Position numbers and translations under genes: made by a program | Shown here: in pieces, positions 24,666 through 33,742 of the stretch | Numbering within the stretch: position 1 is the first letter of the stretch | How the letters are laid out: every line of letters starts with the position of its first letter | NCBI RefSeq assembly: GCF_036688685.1 | Contig: NZ_JAQQPS010000019.1 | Coordinates: forward strand, 1 to 64,000 | DNA length: 64,000 bases | Source: JALYUM01 sp036688685 | GTDB lineage: Bacteria > Pseudomonadota > Gammaproteobacteria > Burkholderiales > Burkholderiaceae_D | Direction: 5' to 3' | Notes under the pieces: generated by a model | The model's database searches: none | Told to the model about the DNA's origin: nothing | The model's input: the letters and a program-made list of their open reading frames with translations, nothing else

Positions 24666-26063
24666 CACTTCAGCGCGGCCGCCGCGCACGAGAAAGTACC
24701 AGTCCAGGGCCGCGATGAGCAGCAGCGAGGCGCCCACCAGCGGGAACAACAGGCCGCCGCAGAACAGCATGGCGAACACAGTGCGCATCGCCCGGCGCTC
24801 GACCGGCAGCGCAGGCACGCCCAGACTGCCGCGCGGCCTGCGCTTCCACCACATGATGCAGGCGCTAACACACAACAGCAAAATGGCAAGGCAGGTGACG
24901 ACCAGCAGTGCCTGATTCGGCACGCCGAATTGCTGGCCGAGATGGACGTTGATGCCCCACTCCAGCCAGCGGCCCAGCGGCCCGTAGTCGGCATAGCGCA
25001 TGTCGATCAGTGTCTTGCCGCTGTACTGGTCGAGGTGGATCACGCGTTGCTGCTGCAGGTCGTGCGGATAGACCGAGGCGCTGTAGGGTGCTCTCGGCCC
25101 GGTGGGCAGCAACACGGTGTAGCCTGGCGCGATGCCGAGGCGCGTAAACAGCAGGACGGCCTGGTCGAGGCTGAGCGCCCCTGGCGCCGCGCCGTGCTGA
25201 ACTTGCCCCCCGTGCCCTTCGTGCCCCTCATGTGCCTGATGTCCCTCATGCCCGCTGGCGGGCGGCGGCGCCACCAGCGGCAGCCGCGCCTGCCCGAGCG
25301 ACCAGGCGGTCGGGGTGGCATCGGCCAGGCGCTGCTGCGACATCGGCAACTGCACCCGCACGCCGGCCGGATAGCCGAAGTTCGAGCCGTTCGCCCACTG
25401 GTTCACTTGCGCGCCCCACAGCACCGACCAGGGCATGCCGGTCACGGCCAGGAAGGTCAGCATGGCGCCGACCAGCACGCCCGTGGTGGCATGCAGGTCG
25501 CGCCAGAATACCCGCTGGCGCGGCTGGCCACGCACCGACAGCACGCTGGCCTTGCCCGCGCGCGGCCACCACAGGTAAACGCCGGTGAGCACCAGCAGGA
25601 TCGCCCAGCCGGCCGCCAGTTCGACCGCGCCGCGCGCGACCGGCCCGAAGTACTTCAGGCTGTGCAGCTTGCGCACGGTGGTCGCCACGCTGCCACCCTC
25701 CGGCAGCGTGCCCAACACGCGGGCGCGGCGCGGATCGACGTAGACCTGGAGTCGCCGGCCGTCCGCCAGCGCGATACCGACTGCGGCGGAAGCGGTCGGC
25801 GTCGACGGCGGCGTATAGCTGCGTACCTGGCCCGGATAGCCGGCCAGCGCTGCCGCCACCAGCACGCCGGGCGCGCGCACGGCCAGTGCGCTGGCGGGGA
25901 CGAATCGCAGGTCGGCGTGAAAGTAATCGTCGATCTGATCCTTGAACACGAACACGCCACCGGTGACTGCCAGCCAGGCGAGCAAGGGCAGCACCAGCAG
26001 GCCGGCATAGAAATGCCAGCGCCACACGGCGCGGTAGAAACTGCCGGACGCGGACGCACCCAT
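24657..26063 (-). CDS. PepSY-domain membrane protein with His-rich loop
   Basis: Product of 468 residues from ATG 26063, which overlaps the receptor stop (TGATG), so it is translationally coupled to the upstream siderophore receptor. It has four or more membrane helices: WHFYAGLLVLPLLAWLAVTGG near the start, a middle pair (LAAGWAILLVLTGVYLWW, LVGAMLTFLAVTGMPW) and two C-terminal ones, with PepSY-associated extracytoplasmic loops. A loop at about 290-320 is strikingly His-rich (HEGHQAHEGHEGHGG). Proteins of this type (PiuB/FoxB-like) accompany TonB receptors and are implicated in reductive iron release from siderophores in the periplasm. Confidence 0.88.
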   Translation of the reverse strand: MGASASGSFYRAVWRWHFYAGLLVLPLLAWLAVTGGVFVFKDQIDDYFHADLRFVPASALAVRAPGVLVAAALAGYPGQVRSYTPPSTPTASAAVGIALADGRRLQVYVDPRRARVLGTLPEGGSVATTVRKLHSLKYFGPVARGAVELAAGWAILLVLTGVYLWWPRAGKASVLSVRGQPRQRVFWRDLHATTGVLVGAMLTFLAVTGMPWSVLWGAQVNQWANGSNFGYPAGVRVQLPMSQQRLADATPTAWSLGQARLPLVAPPPASGHEGHQAHEGHEGHGGQVQHGAAPGALSLDQAVLLFTRLGIAPGYTVLLPTGPRAPYSASVYPHDLQQQRVIHLDQYSGKTLIDMRYADYGPLGRWLEWGINVHLGQQFGVPNQALLVVTCLAILLLCVSACIMWWKRRPRGSLGVPALPVERRAMRTVFAMLFCGGLLFPLVGASLLLIAALDWYFLVRGGRAEVSV

Positions 26064-28144
26064 CAGAAGCGCAGGTTCAGGGTGGCGTAGGCGGCGCGGC
26101 CATCGGCCGGGGAGAACCCGGACGAGCCGCTGTCGTACCACGCGTAGACATACTGCCGGTCGGTCAGGTTCTTGAGCTGCAGGTTGACACTGAGCGCTTC
26201 CGACACCCGGTACTGTGCGCCGAGATTGAGCACGGCGTAATTACCAAAGCGTCCCAGGGCGTTGCTGCGGTCGATAAAATAGGCGCCCTGGCCATTGCCC
26301 CACGCCGACAGCTTGAGGCGCTCAGTGGCCTGCACGTCGATGCCGGCCGAGAACAGATTGTGCGGCACGTTTTCGATTTCCTTGCCCTGGGTTTGCGGCG
26401 CACCCGGGTCGGCGACGGTGATGGTGGCTTTCTGGTGCGAGTAGGATACCCACGCCACCGTCCGCACCAGCAATCTGGCGTTGAGCTGAGCGTCATAACC
26501 CCGGCGCAGCGTCTTGCCGACATTGCCGGAGCCGCCCGGGTCCGGCAAGCCATTCACGCCCAGTACGGTGGCCACTTCCCCGGAGGCGCGCTGCTCCCAA
26601 TACGCCAGGCGGCAATCGAGCCCGGTCCATGGCGTCAGTTTCAGGCCGGTTTCCCAGCCATCGTTGATCGATGGCGCCAGGTTGCGCGCCTGGGTGCGGT
26701 AGGTATCGATGCCCGCGCCCACCTGGAAGGTGCGGCCCCAGTTGGCGTAGACGCTGGCCCGGGGCGCCAGGGCATACACGATACTGATCTTCGGTTGCCG
26801 GATCGGGCCGTAGTCGTGCGCCGGCGACTGCGTGCCGGTGAGACGGTCGCGCAAGTTGCCGTCAACCTGATCGATGCGGTAGGCGGGGATGATTTTCAGC
26901 GCCGGTAGCGGGCGGATCACGGCCTGCACATAGGCGCCGCGGGTTTGCAGATCGAAATCCCAGTCGCGGAACTGGCTGCTGCGCACCCGGTTCACGGTGC
27001 GATAGCGCTGGTTGACATTGTCCTGCCACTGCGCGTCGAAGCCGCCTTCCAGTGTGAATTCATGGACCAGGCTGGTGCTCGGCCGCCAGGTCAGCGAGGT
27101 GATGAAGCCATGCTGCTGCTCATCGCTGTCACGCTCCTGCTGGACCCCGGCGGCCGAAAAGCGCACCCAGCGCTCGTTGCGGTAGCTGTTCGCATACAGT
27201 TTTCCCGACCACGACAGTGCATCGGACAGTTCACCGTCAATATGGGCGCTGAGCTGGCCCGTCTCGCGCTCACCCTGGTCGGCCGCCGCGTAAGACGGCG
27301 AGCTGCGCGGGGCCGCGCTGGCCTGCTGGTAGGTCAGATAGCCCGATTCCAGCGCCGCGTTGCGGTAGTAGCGGGCGATCGCGCCGGCGCGCCAACGGCG
27401 GTCGTCGCTGGCGTAGAACCACTTGCCGGACAGGGCCAGTTTACGGGCCTCGGCATGGTCGCGGTAACCGTCCGAGTCGCGCCACGACAGTCCATAGTTC
27501 TGGCGCCAGTTGCCCTGTTCAATCCCTTTCACCAGTTCCAGCTCTTTGGTGCCGAAACTGCCCACGGTCAGACTGGCCCGGCCTTCGTTGCCACCGATAT
27601 GGGTGCGCACATTGGCATTGCCGGCGATGTTCTGTAAACCGTAGCGCGGATCGTTGGTGCCGCGCACAATTTCGATTGCCTCTATATCGAGTGGAAACAC
27701 CGCATCGAGAAAGGGCATGCCGCCCGCGTTGTCGTTGCTTGGTATGCCATCGATGAGCAGCTTGACGGCGTTAATCCGGCCTTCGCCATTGAAACCACGG
27801 AACGAGAAGCGGCCGGCGTCGGTACCTTGCTTGAACTGGGTCACCTGCACGCCCGGTGCGCGCGCCAGCAGTTCCCAGCTGTAGTCGACATGCTGATCCT
27901 CGACGAGCTCGGCGCCCAGGATGTCGACCGAACCGGAGACGCTGCGGGTTGAGAGCGGGCCGGTCGCCTTGCCGTAGACGTGGACCGTGCCCATGGTCAG
28001 CGCCGGGTCGGCTGCATCGGCACTGGCAGCGGTCTGTGCCTGTGCCGGCGCCGCGAACGCGGCAGCCAGTGCTGCCGCCAGCAGCAGTGGCGCCGGCGCG
28101 GCGCGGTTGAGGATGGACGGGCGTGGAAAATGAGGGTGTTTCAT
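26063..28144 (-). CDS. TonB-dependent siderophore-type receptor
   Basis: Product of 693 residues from ATG 28144 with a signal peptide (LLLAAALAAAFAAPAQAQ, about 21-38). The plug has GSVDILGAELVEDQHVDYSWELLARAPGVQ, then FSFRGFNGEGRINAVKLLIDGIPSN; the barrel ends in a terminal aromatic residue (YATLNLRF), as needed for outer-membrane assembly. Organisation and the coupled PepSY partner point to ferric-siderophore or ferric-citrate uptake. A 69-bp palindrome lies 48 bp upstream. No Fur box was identified by eye. Confidence 0.9.
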   Translation of the reverse strand: MKHPHFPRPSILNRAAPAPLLLAAALAAAFAAPAQAQTAASADAADPALTMGTVHVYGKATGPLSTRSVSGSVDILGAELVEDQHVDYSWELLARAPGVQVTQFKQGTDAGRFSFRGFNGEGRINAVKLLIDGIPSNDNAGGMPFLDAVFPLDIEAIEIVRGTNDPRYGLQNIAGNANVRTHIGGNEGRASLTVGSFGTKELELVKGIEQGNWRQNYGLSWRDSDGYRDHAEARKLALSGKWFYASDDRRWRAGAIARYYRNAALESGYLTYQQASAAPRSSPSYAAADQGERETGQLSAHIDGELSDALSWSGKLYANSYRNERWVRFSAAGVQQERDSDEQQHGFITSLTWRPSTSLVHEFTLEGGFDAQWQDNVNQRYRTVNRVRSSQFRDWDFDLQTRGAYVQAVIRPLPALKIIPAYRIDQVDGNLRDRLTGTQSPAHDYGPIRQPKISIVYALAPRASVYANWGRTFQVGAGIDTYRTQARNLAPSINDGWETGLKLTPWTGLDCRLAYWEQRASGEVATVLGVNGLPDPGGSGNVGKTLRRGYDAQLNARLLVRTVAWVSYSHQKATITVADPGAPQTQGKEIENVPHNLFSAGIDVQATERLKLSAWGNGQGAYFIDRSNALGRFGNYAVLNLGAQYRVSEALSVNLQLKNLTDRQYVYAWYDSGSSGFSPADGRAAYATLNLRF

Positions 28145-28191
28145 GGTGCGCTTTCGCTGGATACAAGGTGATACATGATGGTCTTGACTCG

Positions 28192-28260
28192 CGTCTGCCC
28201 CATCGGGCACGTGCACTGTGCACAAGCACGTGCCAGCGTGCCCGATGGCGGGCGCAGACG
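28192..28260. repeat. Large imperfect palindrome upstream of siderophore receptor
   Basis: CGTCTGC (28192-28198) pairs with GCAGACG (28254-28260), CATCGGGCACG (28201-28211) with CGTGCCCGATG (28237-28247), and the inner GGCACGTGC (28206-28214) can alternatively pair with GCACGTGCC (28226-28234). The left arm is a few bases shorter than the right. In RNA this forms a very stable long hairpin between the DUF2946 gene and the receptor gene on the minus strand, so it could be a terminator or attenuator. It lacks the conserved core of a cobalamin riboswitch. Confidence 0.6.
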
Positions 28261-28309
28261 GAAGTGACGAGGGAGGTCGAAGCAGCGCAAGGCGCGGCCC
28301 CCGGGACGA

Positions 28310-28714
28310 TCAAGCCAGCGCGGGCGGGCCGCGCGGATTGCACGGGGTCCAGGAAAACAGTGGCGTGGATGACTGGTAGAACAGGTCGGGCCAGGTCGCC
28401 GTCAGCGAGGGCAGCGCAAAAACGGCGCGCGCGCCAGGCGGAAGCATCAGCATGCTGCCCTGGGTTGCGCAATACGGACAGTGTTCGAAGCTGTGGAGAT
28501 CGATGCCGGAGGGCGCCTTGTGGGCCGCGACCTGCGCGGTGTCAGGAGACTTGAAACCGGACAGCGAACGGTCAGCCGTGCAAATTTCCATGGTCAGCGC
28601 CGACTGCTGCGTCGCAGCCATCGCGTGCGAAATCGTGGGCGCCAATGCACTGAACAGGACGCCCAGCATGGCGATCCAGATGAGCGCCACCTGACGTTTG
28701 AAAAAATAGTGCAT
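28310..28714 (-). CDS. DUF2946-type small secreted/membrane protein
   Basis: Product of 134 residues from ATG 28714. An N-terminal hydrophobic segment (VALIWIAMLGVLFSALAPTISHA) acts as signal or anchor. It contains the family's Cys motif HCPYC (HSFEHCPYCATQG, about 79-91) plus C45, and ends in a Pro-rich tail. DUF2946 proteins often accompany TonB receptors and copper or other metal genes; the HCPYC motif suggests metal binding or thiol redox in the periplasm. It lies upstream of the siderophore receptor on the same strand, separated by the big palindrome. Function unproven. Confidence 0.75.
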   Translation of the reverse strand: MHYFFKRQVALIWIAMLGVLFSALAPTISHAMAATQQSALTMEICTADRSLSGFKSPDTAQVAAHKAPSGIDLHSFEHCPYCATQGSMLMLPPGARAVFALPSLTATWPDLFYQSSTPLFSWTPCNPRGPPALA

Positions 28715-28748
28715 CCCTCGATTATAACGCGCCCGAAAACAGCATGGG

Positions 28749-29237
28749 TCAGTCCAGGCGCTGAAATTCCATCGTCCAGTTGGTTTCCCACGTCGCGCCG
28801 CCGTCGTTGGAAAACGCCTGCTCCCAGCGCGGATGCGACCCGGGCGGCGCGGTCCAGGTAAAGCGCACCTTGATGGGCGCACCGTCGAACAGGTCGTCGG
28901 CCAAAAAAATGCCGGTGTGGCCGGAAAACTTGCCAACCACGGGGACATCGAGCATGCCCGGGTTACGGCCGTCGAGCCACCAGATCGACCAGGTGCCGGA
29001 TGCGCGGCAGAAGGAACGCAAAGCCACCGCGCGAAAACTGCCTTCAGGGAAATGGAGAAGATTGTCTTCCAGGTTACCGAAGCCGCCCAGGGTCGGGACG
29101 GTCGACGACAAGCCCTCGAACTCGGTCCACGCGTCGCACTGTACCAGGCGCGCGTTCAGGCGGCGATGCCTGACACGCCAGTCGCCCACAATAAAATCGA
29201 AATCGCCGGGGGCATCGGGCGCGCGCGCTAAAGGCAT
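28749..29237 (-). CDS. DUF1579-like unknown protein
   Basis: Product of 162 residues starting MPLARAPDAPGDFDFIVGDWRVRHRRL. The FDFxxGxWxVxHxRL opening, EFEG, and a C-terminal alternating Trp-rich beta pattern (GTWSIWWLDG, WETNWTMEFQRLD) resemble the lipocalin-like DUF1579 group. No signal peptide is visible. It is 34 bp upstream of the DUF2946 gene on the same strand, possibly co-transcribed. No function is known. Confidence 0.7.
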   Translation of the reverse strand: MPLARAPDAPGDFDFIVGDWRVRHRRLNARLVQCDAWTEFEGLSSTVPTLGGFGNLEDNLLHFPEGSFRAVALRSFCRASGTWSIWWLDGRNPGMLDVPVVGKFSGHTGIFLADDLFDGAPIKVRFTWTAPPGSHPRWEQAFSNDGGATWETNWTMEFQRLD

Positions 29238-29465
29238 GCAGTGTCTCCTTGTGATGCGGCCGCGATTGGCCGCAATGGCAAGGTTACACCGGCTTCAAGC
29301 CGCCGTCCACAGTGCCACGCTGTCCCCCGGCAGCCTGCTGCAGTTGCGCGATCAGCGACCGATGCGGCGCGACGAACAGGCCCGCCATCGACAGGCGGCG
29401 GTCAGCACAAGGCCGCAGCCTGATCCGGCCCGATGGGCTCGAGCGTACGCAAAGCCGCTTGCTTT

Positions 29466-29843
29466 TCAAGGGCCAGCATTGATGACCGCTTCAATACGGT
29501 AGCCGTCGGGATCGACCATGAACGCGGCATAGTAGCTGTCGCCGTAGTCCGGGCGCAGCCCCGGCGCCCCGTTGCAGCGCCCGCCGTGGCGCAGCGCGGC
29601 AGTGTGGAACTGGTCGACCTGGGCCGGCTCGCGCGCCGCAAACGCCAGATGAAAACCGTCGCCAGGGACGATCACCGGGCTGGCCAGCTTCAGGCACAGC
29701 TTGTCGCCGCCGCCCGGGTAACCGTAGCCCACCGCCTCGTCGTCAGCGAACACCTGGGTGTAGCCGAGCGGTGCGAGTACCGCGTCGTAAAAGGTCGACG
29801 CGCGGTGCAGGTCGGCGACGCCGATGGACAAGTGATGCAGCAT
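29466..29843 (-). CDS. VOC/glyoxalase-family protein
   Basis: Product of 125 residues from ATG 29843. It has the vicinal-oxygen-chelate beta-alpha-beta-beta-beta repeat: LHHLSIGVADLHRASTFYDAVLAPLGY at the start (metal His) and AAFMVDPDGYRIEAV at the end (metal Glu). The size fits a single VOC module pair acting as a dimer. Substrate unknown; such proteins include glyoxalases, dioxygenases and resistance proteins. It is separated from the DUF1579-like gene by about 228 bp in which I see no gene. Confidence 0.87.
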   Translation of the reverse strand: MLHHLSIGVADLHRASTFYDAVLAPLGYTQVFADDEAVGYGYPGGGDKLCLKLASPVIVPGDGFHLAFAAREPAQVDQFHTAALRHGGRCNGAPGLRPDYGDSYYAAFMVDPDGYRIEAVINAGP

Positions 29844-29939
29844 GGATTTCCTTGATATTGGTCGGGCCAGGCTTGGCCGCGACATTCTAAGGCAAGGCCG
29901 TCCGAACGGCACGTAATGGCCATGCCACGGACGATGACG

Positions 29940-30395
29940 TCAGAGTTCGCGCTCCGGCAACGGAAACTCGAAACTGAGCGTTTTGACACGGATGATCGTC
30001 CCCTGCGCCGTGTTCCAGTCCTTGCTGTAATCGGATTTGTCGGTCAGGCCGTCGACAACGACCGTGATCTCGGACGGGTGCCCGCATTTTAACAAGGCCA
30101 ACAGCGACGCGAAGCGCTCGGCCGACTGGTGTACCTCGATGACACAGTGCGGCTTTCCTTTCGACACGGCATACTGGACCGAGCCGAGCGGCGCCGCCGC
30201 CACTTCATCGGCACCGCGCTTCCAGATCGTCATGTTCCAGCCCGCCTTGCTGATGACCGAGAAATCCGACGCGTAGATGGTCGGACCGTCAGTGAGGACC
30301 AGCTGCAGCGTGATGAAGGGCGCGGTTTCCACCTCTTCGTCCTGGCGCAACACATGGTAGTTCTGCCTGCTTTCAAAATACAGAACTGTGTCCAT
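29940..30395 (-). CDS. Unknown cytosolic protein
   Basis: Product of 151 residues from ATG 30395, with AGGGG about 6 nt upstream. No signal peptide or membrane helix; mixed beta/alpha character (TLQLVLTDGPTIYASDFSVIS, TIIRVKTLSFEFPLPE). It is not recognised. It is divergent from the TPR/glycosyltransferase-like gene across 222 bp. The open frame continues far upstream antisense to that gene, but only this C-terminal part has coding-like composition and a ribosome site. Confidence 0.6.
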   Translation of the reverse strand: MDTVLYFESRQNYHVLRQDEEVETAPFITLQLVLTDGPTIYASDFSVISKAGWNMTIWKRGADEVAAAPLGSVQYAVSKGKPHCVIEVHQSAERFASLLALLKCGHPSEITVVVDGLTDKSDYSKDWNTAQGTIIRVKTLSFEFPLPEREL

Positions 30396-30617
30396 TTTGT
30401 CCCCTGTTGAATAATGATCCTGCAATCTATTGGCTCCACGGAAAACAAGCAGGAGAGTTACGTCTGCGCATCTTTTTTTGCGGCGCAAGGTGATGCGCCG
30501 CCGCGACTGGCTATACTGCGCCTTTGCGCAAACTGCGCGCATTGCGCCGGCCCATCCTACCATGCGATTTGTACCTCTTCTGCCGACCCTGGCGAGCGAC
30601 GCCGCAGGCCCCGCCAC

Positions 30618-31967
30618 ATGAGCGACCTGCCCGCCTTCGACGCACCGTTCCACCAGGGCGTACGCCTGATGCTTGCGGGCGACCGCGCCGGCGCGCAGGC
30701 CGCTTTTCGCGCCACGCTTGCGCTGGCGCCGCAGCTGGTCGCCGCACAGATCAATCTGGGCCTGCTGCTCAGGGAAGACGGTTGCCTTGACGAAGCCGAG
30801 CACCACTACCGCGCCGCGCTCGCGGTCGACCCCGGGCACTATCAGGCGCATCTGCACCTGGGCGTGCTGCTGGCGGCGAGCAAACGGTTTGCGGAAGCGG
30901 AGCACGCCTACCGGCAGGCGCTCGCAATCGATCCCGAAGCGCCCGCGGCGTGGTCGAACCTGGGCGTGCTGCTGGCCTGCCTGCAGCGCGAAGTCGAGGC
31001 GGAAACCTGCTACGCAACGGCGCTGGCCCTTGCACCGGATTATCGGAATGCCCGCTTCAACCTGGCCTACCTGATGCTGCGCCAGGGCCGCTTCGCCGAA
31101 GGCTGGGCCGCGTTCGAAGCGCGCGACTGGTATGCGCGCCTGGCCAGCCATTTCGCCTTCCCGCGCTGGCAAGGTGAAGCGCTGCACGGCAAACGACTGA
31201 TGATCGGTTTCGAAGCCGGACATGGCGACATGATCCAGTTCTGCCGCTACGCCAGCGTCGCCAAAACGCTCGGTGCGGCGCACATCACCATCGTCTGCCA
31301 TCCTGGCCTGAAAACGCTGTTCACGCGCCTGGCCGGCGTCGACACGGTGTTTGGCTTCGACGAGGATGTTGCGCGAACGGGCTGGGACTACTGGACCGCG
31401 CCACTCAGTTTCCCTCTGCTGTGCGGCACCCTGATCGACACCATCCCGGCGCGCCTGCCCTACCTGGCAGCCGATCCTGTCAAGGCGGCCCGCCTCGCGC
31501 CCCTGCTCGACGGTGCGCTGCGGGTTGGGCTGGCATGGCAAGGCAACCCGCGCTTCGAGAACGACGCCGACCGCTCGCTGGCGTCGCTGGCCATCCTGGC
31601 GCCCCTGTTCGACATCGGCGGCGTCAACTTTTTCAGCCTGCAAAAGGACAGCGTGGAAACGCACCCGGCGCTCACCAGCCTGGCGCAGCATATCGGCGAC
31701 TTCGACGACACCGCGGCCCTGATCGCCAATCTCGACCTGGTCATCGCGGTTGACACCGCCGTGGCCCACCTGGCCGGCGCCATGGGCAAGCCATGCTGGC
31801 TGCTGCTGCCTGACTACCGCACCGACTGGCGCTGGCTGACACAGCGCACCGACTCGCCCTGGTACCCCGGCATGCGCCTGTTCCGCCAGGCGCGCGGCGG
31901 CGCCTGGCCGGCCGTCATCGACGAGGTCAAGGCTGCGCTGCAGCTGCTGCCCAAGGCGCGCGGGTAA
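30618..31967 (+). CDS. TPR protein with glycosyltransferase-like C-terminal domain
   Basis: Product of 449 residues from ATG 30618. Residues 1-150 contain about four TPR units (AAQINLGLLLREDGCLDEAEHHYRAAL-type, each 34 residues). From about 180 the chain adopts a GT-B-like fold: RLMIGFEAGHGDMIQFCRYA (nucleotide-sugar loop), HITIVCHPGLKTLF, RVGLAWQGNPRF, and VIAVDTAVAHLAGAMGKPCWLLL, as in heptosyltransferase/GT9-related TPR proteins. It is likely a protein or surface-polysaccharide glycosyltransferase; acceptor unknown. Stands alone. Confidence 0.83.
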   Translation: MSDLPAFDAPFHQGVRLMLAGDRAGAQAAFRATLALAPQLVAAQINLGLLLREDGCLDEAEHHYRAALAVDPGHYQAHLHLGVLLAASKRFAEAEHAYRQALAIDPEAPAAWSNLGVLLACLQREVEAETCYATALALAPDYRNARFNLAYLMLRQGRFAEGWAAFEARDWYARLASHFAFPRWQGEALHGKRLMIGFEAGHGDMIQFCRYASVAKTLGAAHITIVCHPGLKTLFTRLAGVDTVFGFDEDVARTGWDYWTAPLSFPLLCGTLIDTIPARLPYLAADPVKAARLAPLLDGALRVGLAWQGNPRFENDADRSLASLAILAPLFDIGGVNFFSLQKDSVETHPALTSLAQHIGDFDDTAALIANLDLVIAVDTAVAHLAGAMGKPCWLLLPDYRTDWRWLTQRTDSPWYPGMRLFRQARGGAWPAVIDEVKAALQLLPKARG

Positions 31968-31976
31968 AAGCGCCGG

Positions 31977-32960
31977 TCAAGCCGGGCTGCGGCTGTCCGA
32001 CGGCGCCAGCGTCTCGAATTTGTGCCACACGCGGCGCATGTGGCGCGCCGAACCGAAACCGGCGCGCGCCGCGACTGCCTCCATGTCGAGCGACGATTGC
32101 GCAATCAGTTCGCGCGCCACGGCCACGCGCAGCCGGTGCAGGTAGTCGAGCGGGCTGGCGCCGGCGTGCTCGTGGAACAGGCGCGCCAGATGGCGGGTGC
32201 TGGTGCAGGCCACCTGCGCCATCTGTGCCACGCTCCACGGGCGCACCGGATCGGCGGCCAGCGCGTCCTGGACCCGGTGCAAGGCTGGATGCAGGTGATT
32301 GCGCCCGCTGAGCCAGGCCGACAATTGCGGATCGGTGCCGCTCCTGCGCATGTAGACCACCATATTGCGCGCCACTGCGCAGGCGGCGCGCGGCCCGGCC
32401 AGGCTGGCCAGCACGCTCAGCATCAGGTCGATGCCTGCGGTAATGCCTGCACTGGTGCTCACGCCGCCATCGGTCACATATAAACGGTTTTCCAGCACCC
32501 GTGGGCGCGGCGCCGCGCGCCGCAAGTCGTCGCACAGGGCGTAATGGGTGGTGCACTCGCGCCCGTCCAGCAAGCCGGCGCGCGCGGCGATCAAGGCGCC
32601 CGAGCAGATGCACAGCACGCGGGCGCGGGCGCCGGCGCCCGCCACGACCCGCTGCAACCAGTCGACGACCGTTGCGCTGGCAGTATCGAAGGCCCGCCGC
32701 GCTTGCGCGCCGACGCGCCCCGCGACGCCGACCAGCACCACGATCGCGCCGTCCGGCAACACCTCGGGTAGCGCCGCAATGCCGGCCAGCGGCAAGCCGA
32801 TCGAGGTCGCCACCTGGTCGTTTGGACCGACGTAAGCGAGCGCGAATTGCGGCGCGCTGCCATCGCCCAGCTGCGATGCGATGCGCAGCACTTCGGCCGG
32901 CCCGGCCAGGTCCAGCATGAGGGTGTTCGGCAACAGCACGAACAGGACCGGGATCGGCAT
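31977..32960 (-). CDS. GlxA-type AraC-family regulator
   Basis: Product of 327 residues. The N-terminal DJ-1/PfpI-like domain (VLFVLLPNTLMLDLAGPAEVL, LCICSGALIAARAGLLDG with the nucleophile-elbow Cys, then TTHYALCDDLR) is followed by a C-terminal AraC double HTH (WSVAQMAQVACTSTRHLARLF and MEAVAARAGFGSARHMRRV). Its ATG overlaps the stop of the isochorismatase-fold gene upstream (TGATG), so the two are co-translated. It probably controls that gene. Confidence 0.92.
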   Translation of the reverse strand: MPIPVLFVLLPNTLMLDLAGPAEVLRIASQLGDGSAPQFALAYVGPNDQVATSIGLPLAGIAALPEVLPDGAIVVLVGVAGRVGAQARRAFDTASATVVDWLQRVVAGAGARARVLCICSGALIAARAGLLDGRECTTHYALCDDLRRAAPRPRVLENRLYVTDGGVSTSAGITAGIDLMLSVLASLAGPRAACAVARNMVVYMRRSGTDPQLSAWLSGRNHLHPALHRVQDALAADPVRPWSVAQMAQVACTSTRHLARLFHEHAGASPLDYLHRLRVAVARELIAQSSLDMEAVAARAGFGSARHMRRVWHKFETLAPSDSRSPA

Positions 32961-33517
32961 CAGTCTGCGCGATCCAGACTTGCCAGCGCCTGTGCCACGG
33001 TGACGATGCGCGCGAAGCGCTGTTCCAGTACCAGTTCGGTGCGCTCGCGGATCTCCTGCGCGCTGTAGGTACGGCCGCTACGCGCATGGGTCATGGGGAA
33101 GGTCAAGGTTGCCTCGGTGACGAAATCGACGCCAAAGCCGGTGTCGGATGCGTAGCGGGTCGTGGTTTCGCAGCGCTGCTCGGTGCGGATGCCGCTGACG
33201 ATCAGGCGACGAATGCCCTGCCCCGTCAGCCATGCGGCCAGGTCGGTGCCGGCGAAGGCGCTGTGATGCTGCTTGTGGATGGTAACGCCAGGCGCAATCG
33301 TCAACCCGTCCAGGGTGCGCACGTGGCCGGATGCCGTGGCAAACGGCCCCTGCGCCCCGGTATGAAAAATCTGTACGACCGGCACGCCGCGCGCAGCACA
33401 GCCGTCGATCAGCGCCTGCTGGCTGGCCAGGTACTGCGGCAGGTCCGATTCGGACCAATAAGGGGCGTGGCGGAATGATTCCTGGACATCGATCACGATC
33501 AGGGCGGTAGTGTGCAT
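32960..33517 (-). CDS. Isochorismatase-family (cysteine) hydrolase
   Basis: Product of 185 residues from ATG 33517. The catalytic triad of the family is present: Asp in LIVIDVQESF (D10), Lys in TIHKQHHSAF, and Cys in GIRTEQRCETTTR. Members hydrolyse amides or vinyl ethers (nicotinamidase-, isochorismatase-like); the substrate is not evident. First gene of a two-gene unit with the GlxA-type regulator, which often pair in proteobacteria. Confidence 0.9.
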   Translation of the reverse strand: MHTTALIVIDVQESFRHAPYWSESDLPQYLASQQALIDGCAARGVPVVQIFHTGAQGPFATASGHVRTLDGLTIAPGVTIHKQHHSAFAGTDLAAWLTGQGIRRLIVSGIRTEQRCETTTRYASDTGFGVDFVTEATLTFPMTHARSGRTYSAQEIRERTELVLEQRFARIVTVAQALASLDRAD

Positions 33518-33742
33518 GGTGTGGCTTTCCTTTGGTGGCTGGATGAAAGAAGACCCTATGATGCAGCAGTTCCGCAGCCGGCAACAGGCGCAATGCAGAC
33601 CGTTAGCGGACCGATCGGGACATTGTAGACCAAGCGCCAGGCCGCCCTGCAAGTGCTGGTCACATGCGCCACTGTATCGGGCATCGCGTTTCCTTTATGC
33701 TGAGCACATGGCCAACCCGGCCGAATGCAAACCAGGACCTTC

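Noticed and set aside
28192..28260. Cobalamin riboswitch upstream of the TonB receptor
   Set aside because: The hairpin lacks the conserved GCCACTG core and the multi-helix layout; it is a simple palindrome.
30396..31769. Upstream extension of the 29940-30395 gene to 609 codons
   Set aside because: The extension is antisense to the TPR/glycosyltransferase-like gene and lacks coding character; ATG 30395 has its own ribosome site.
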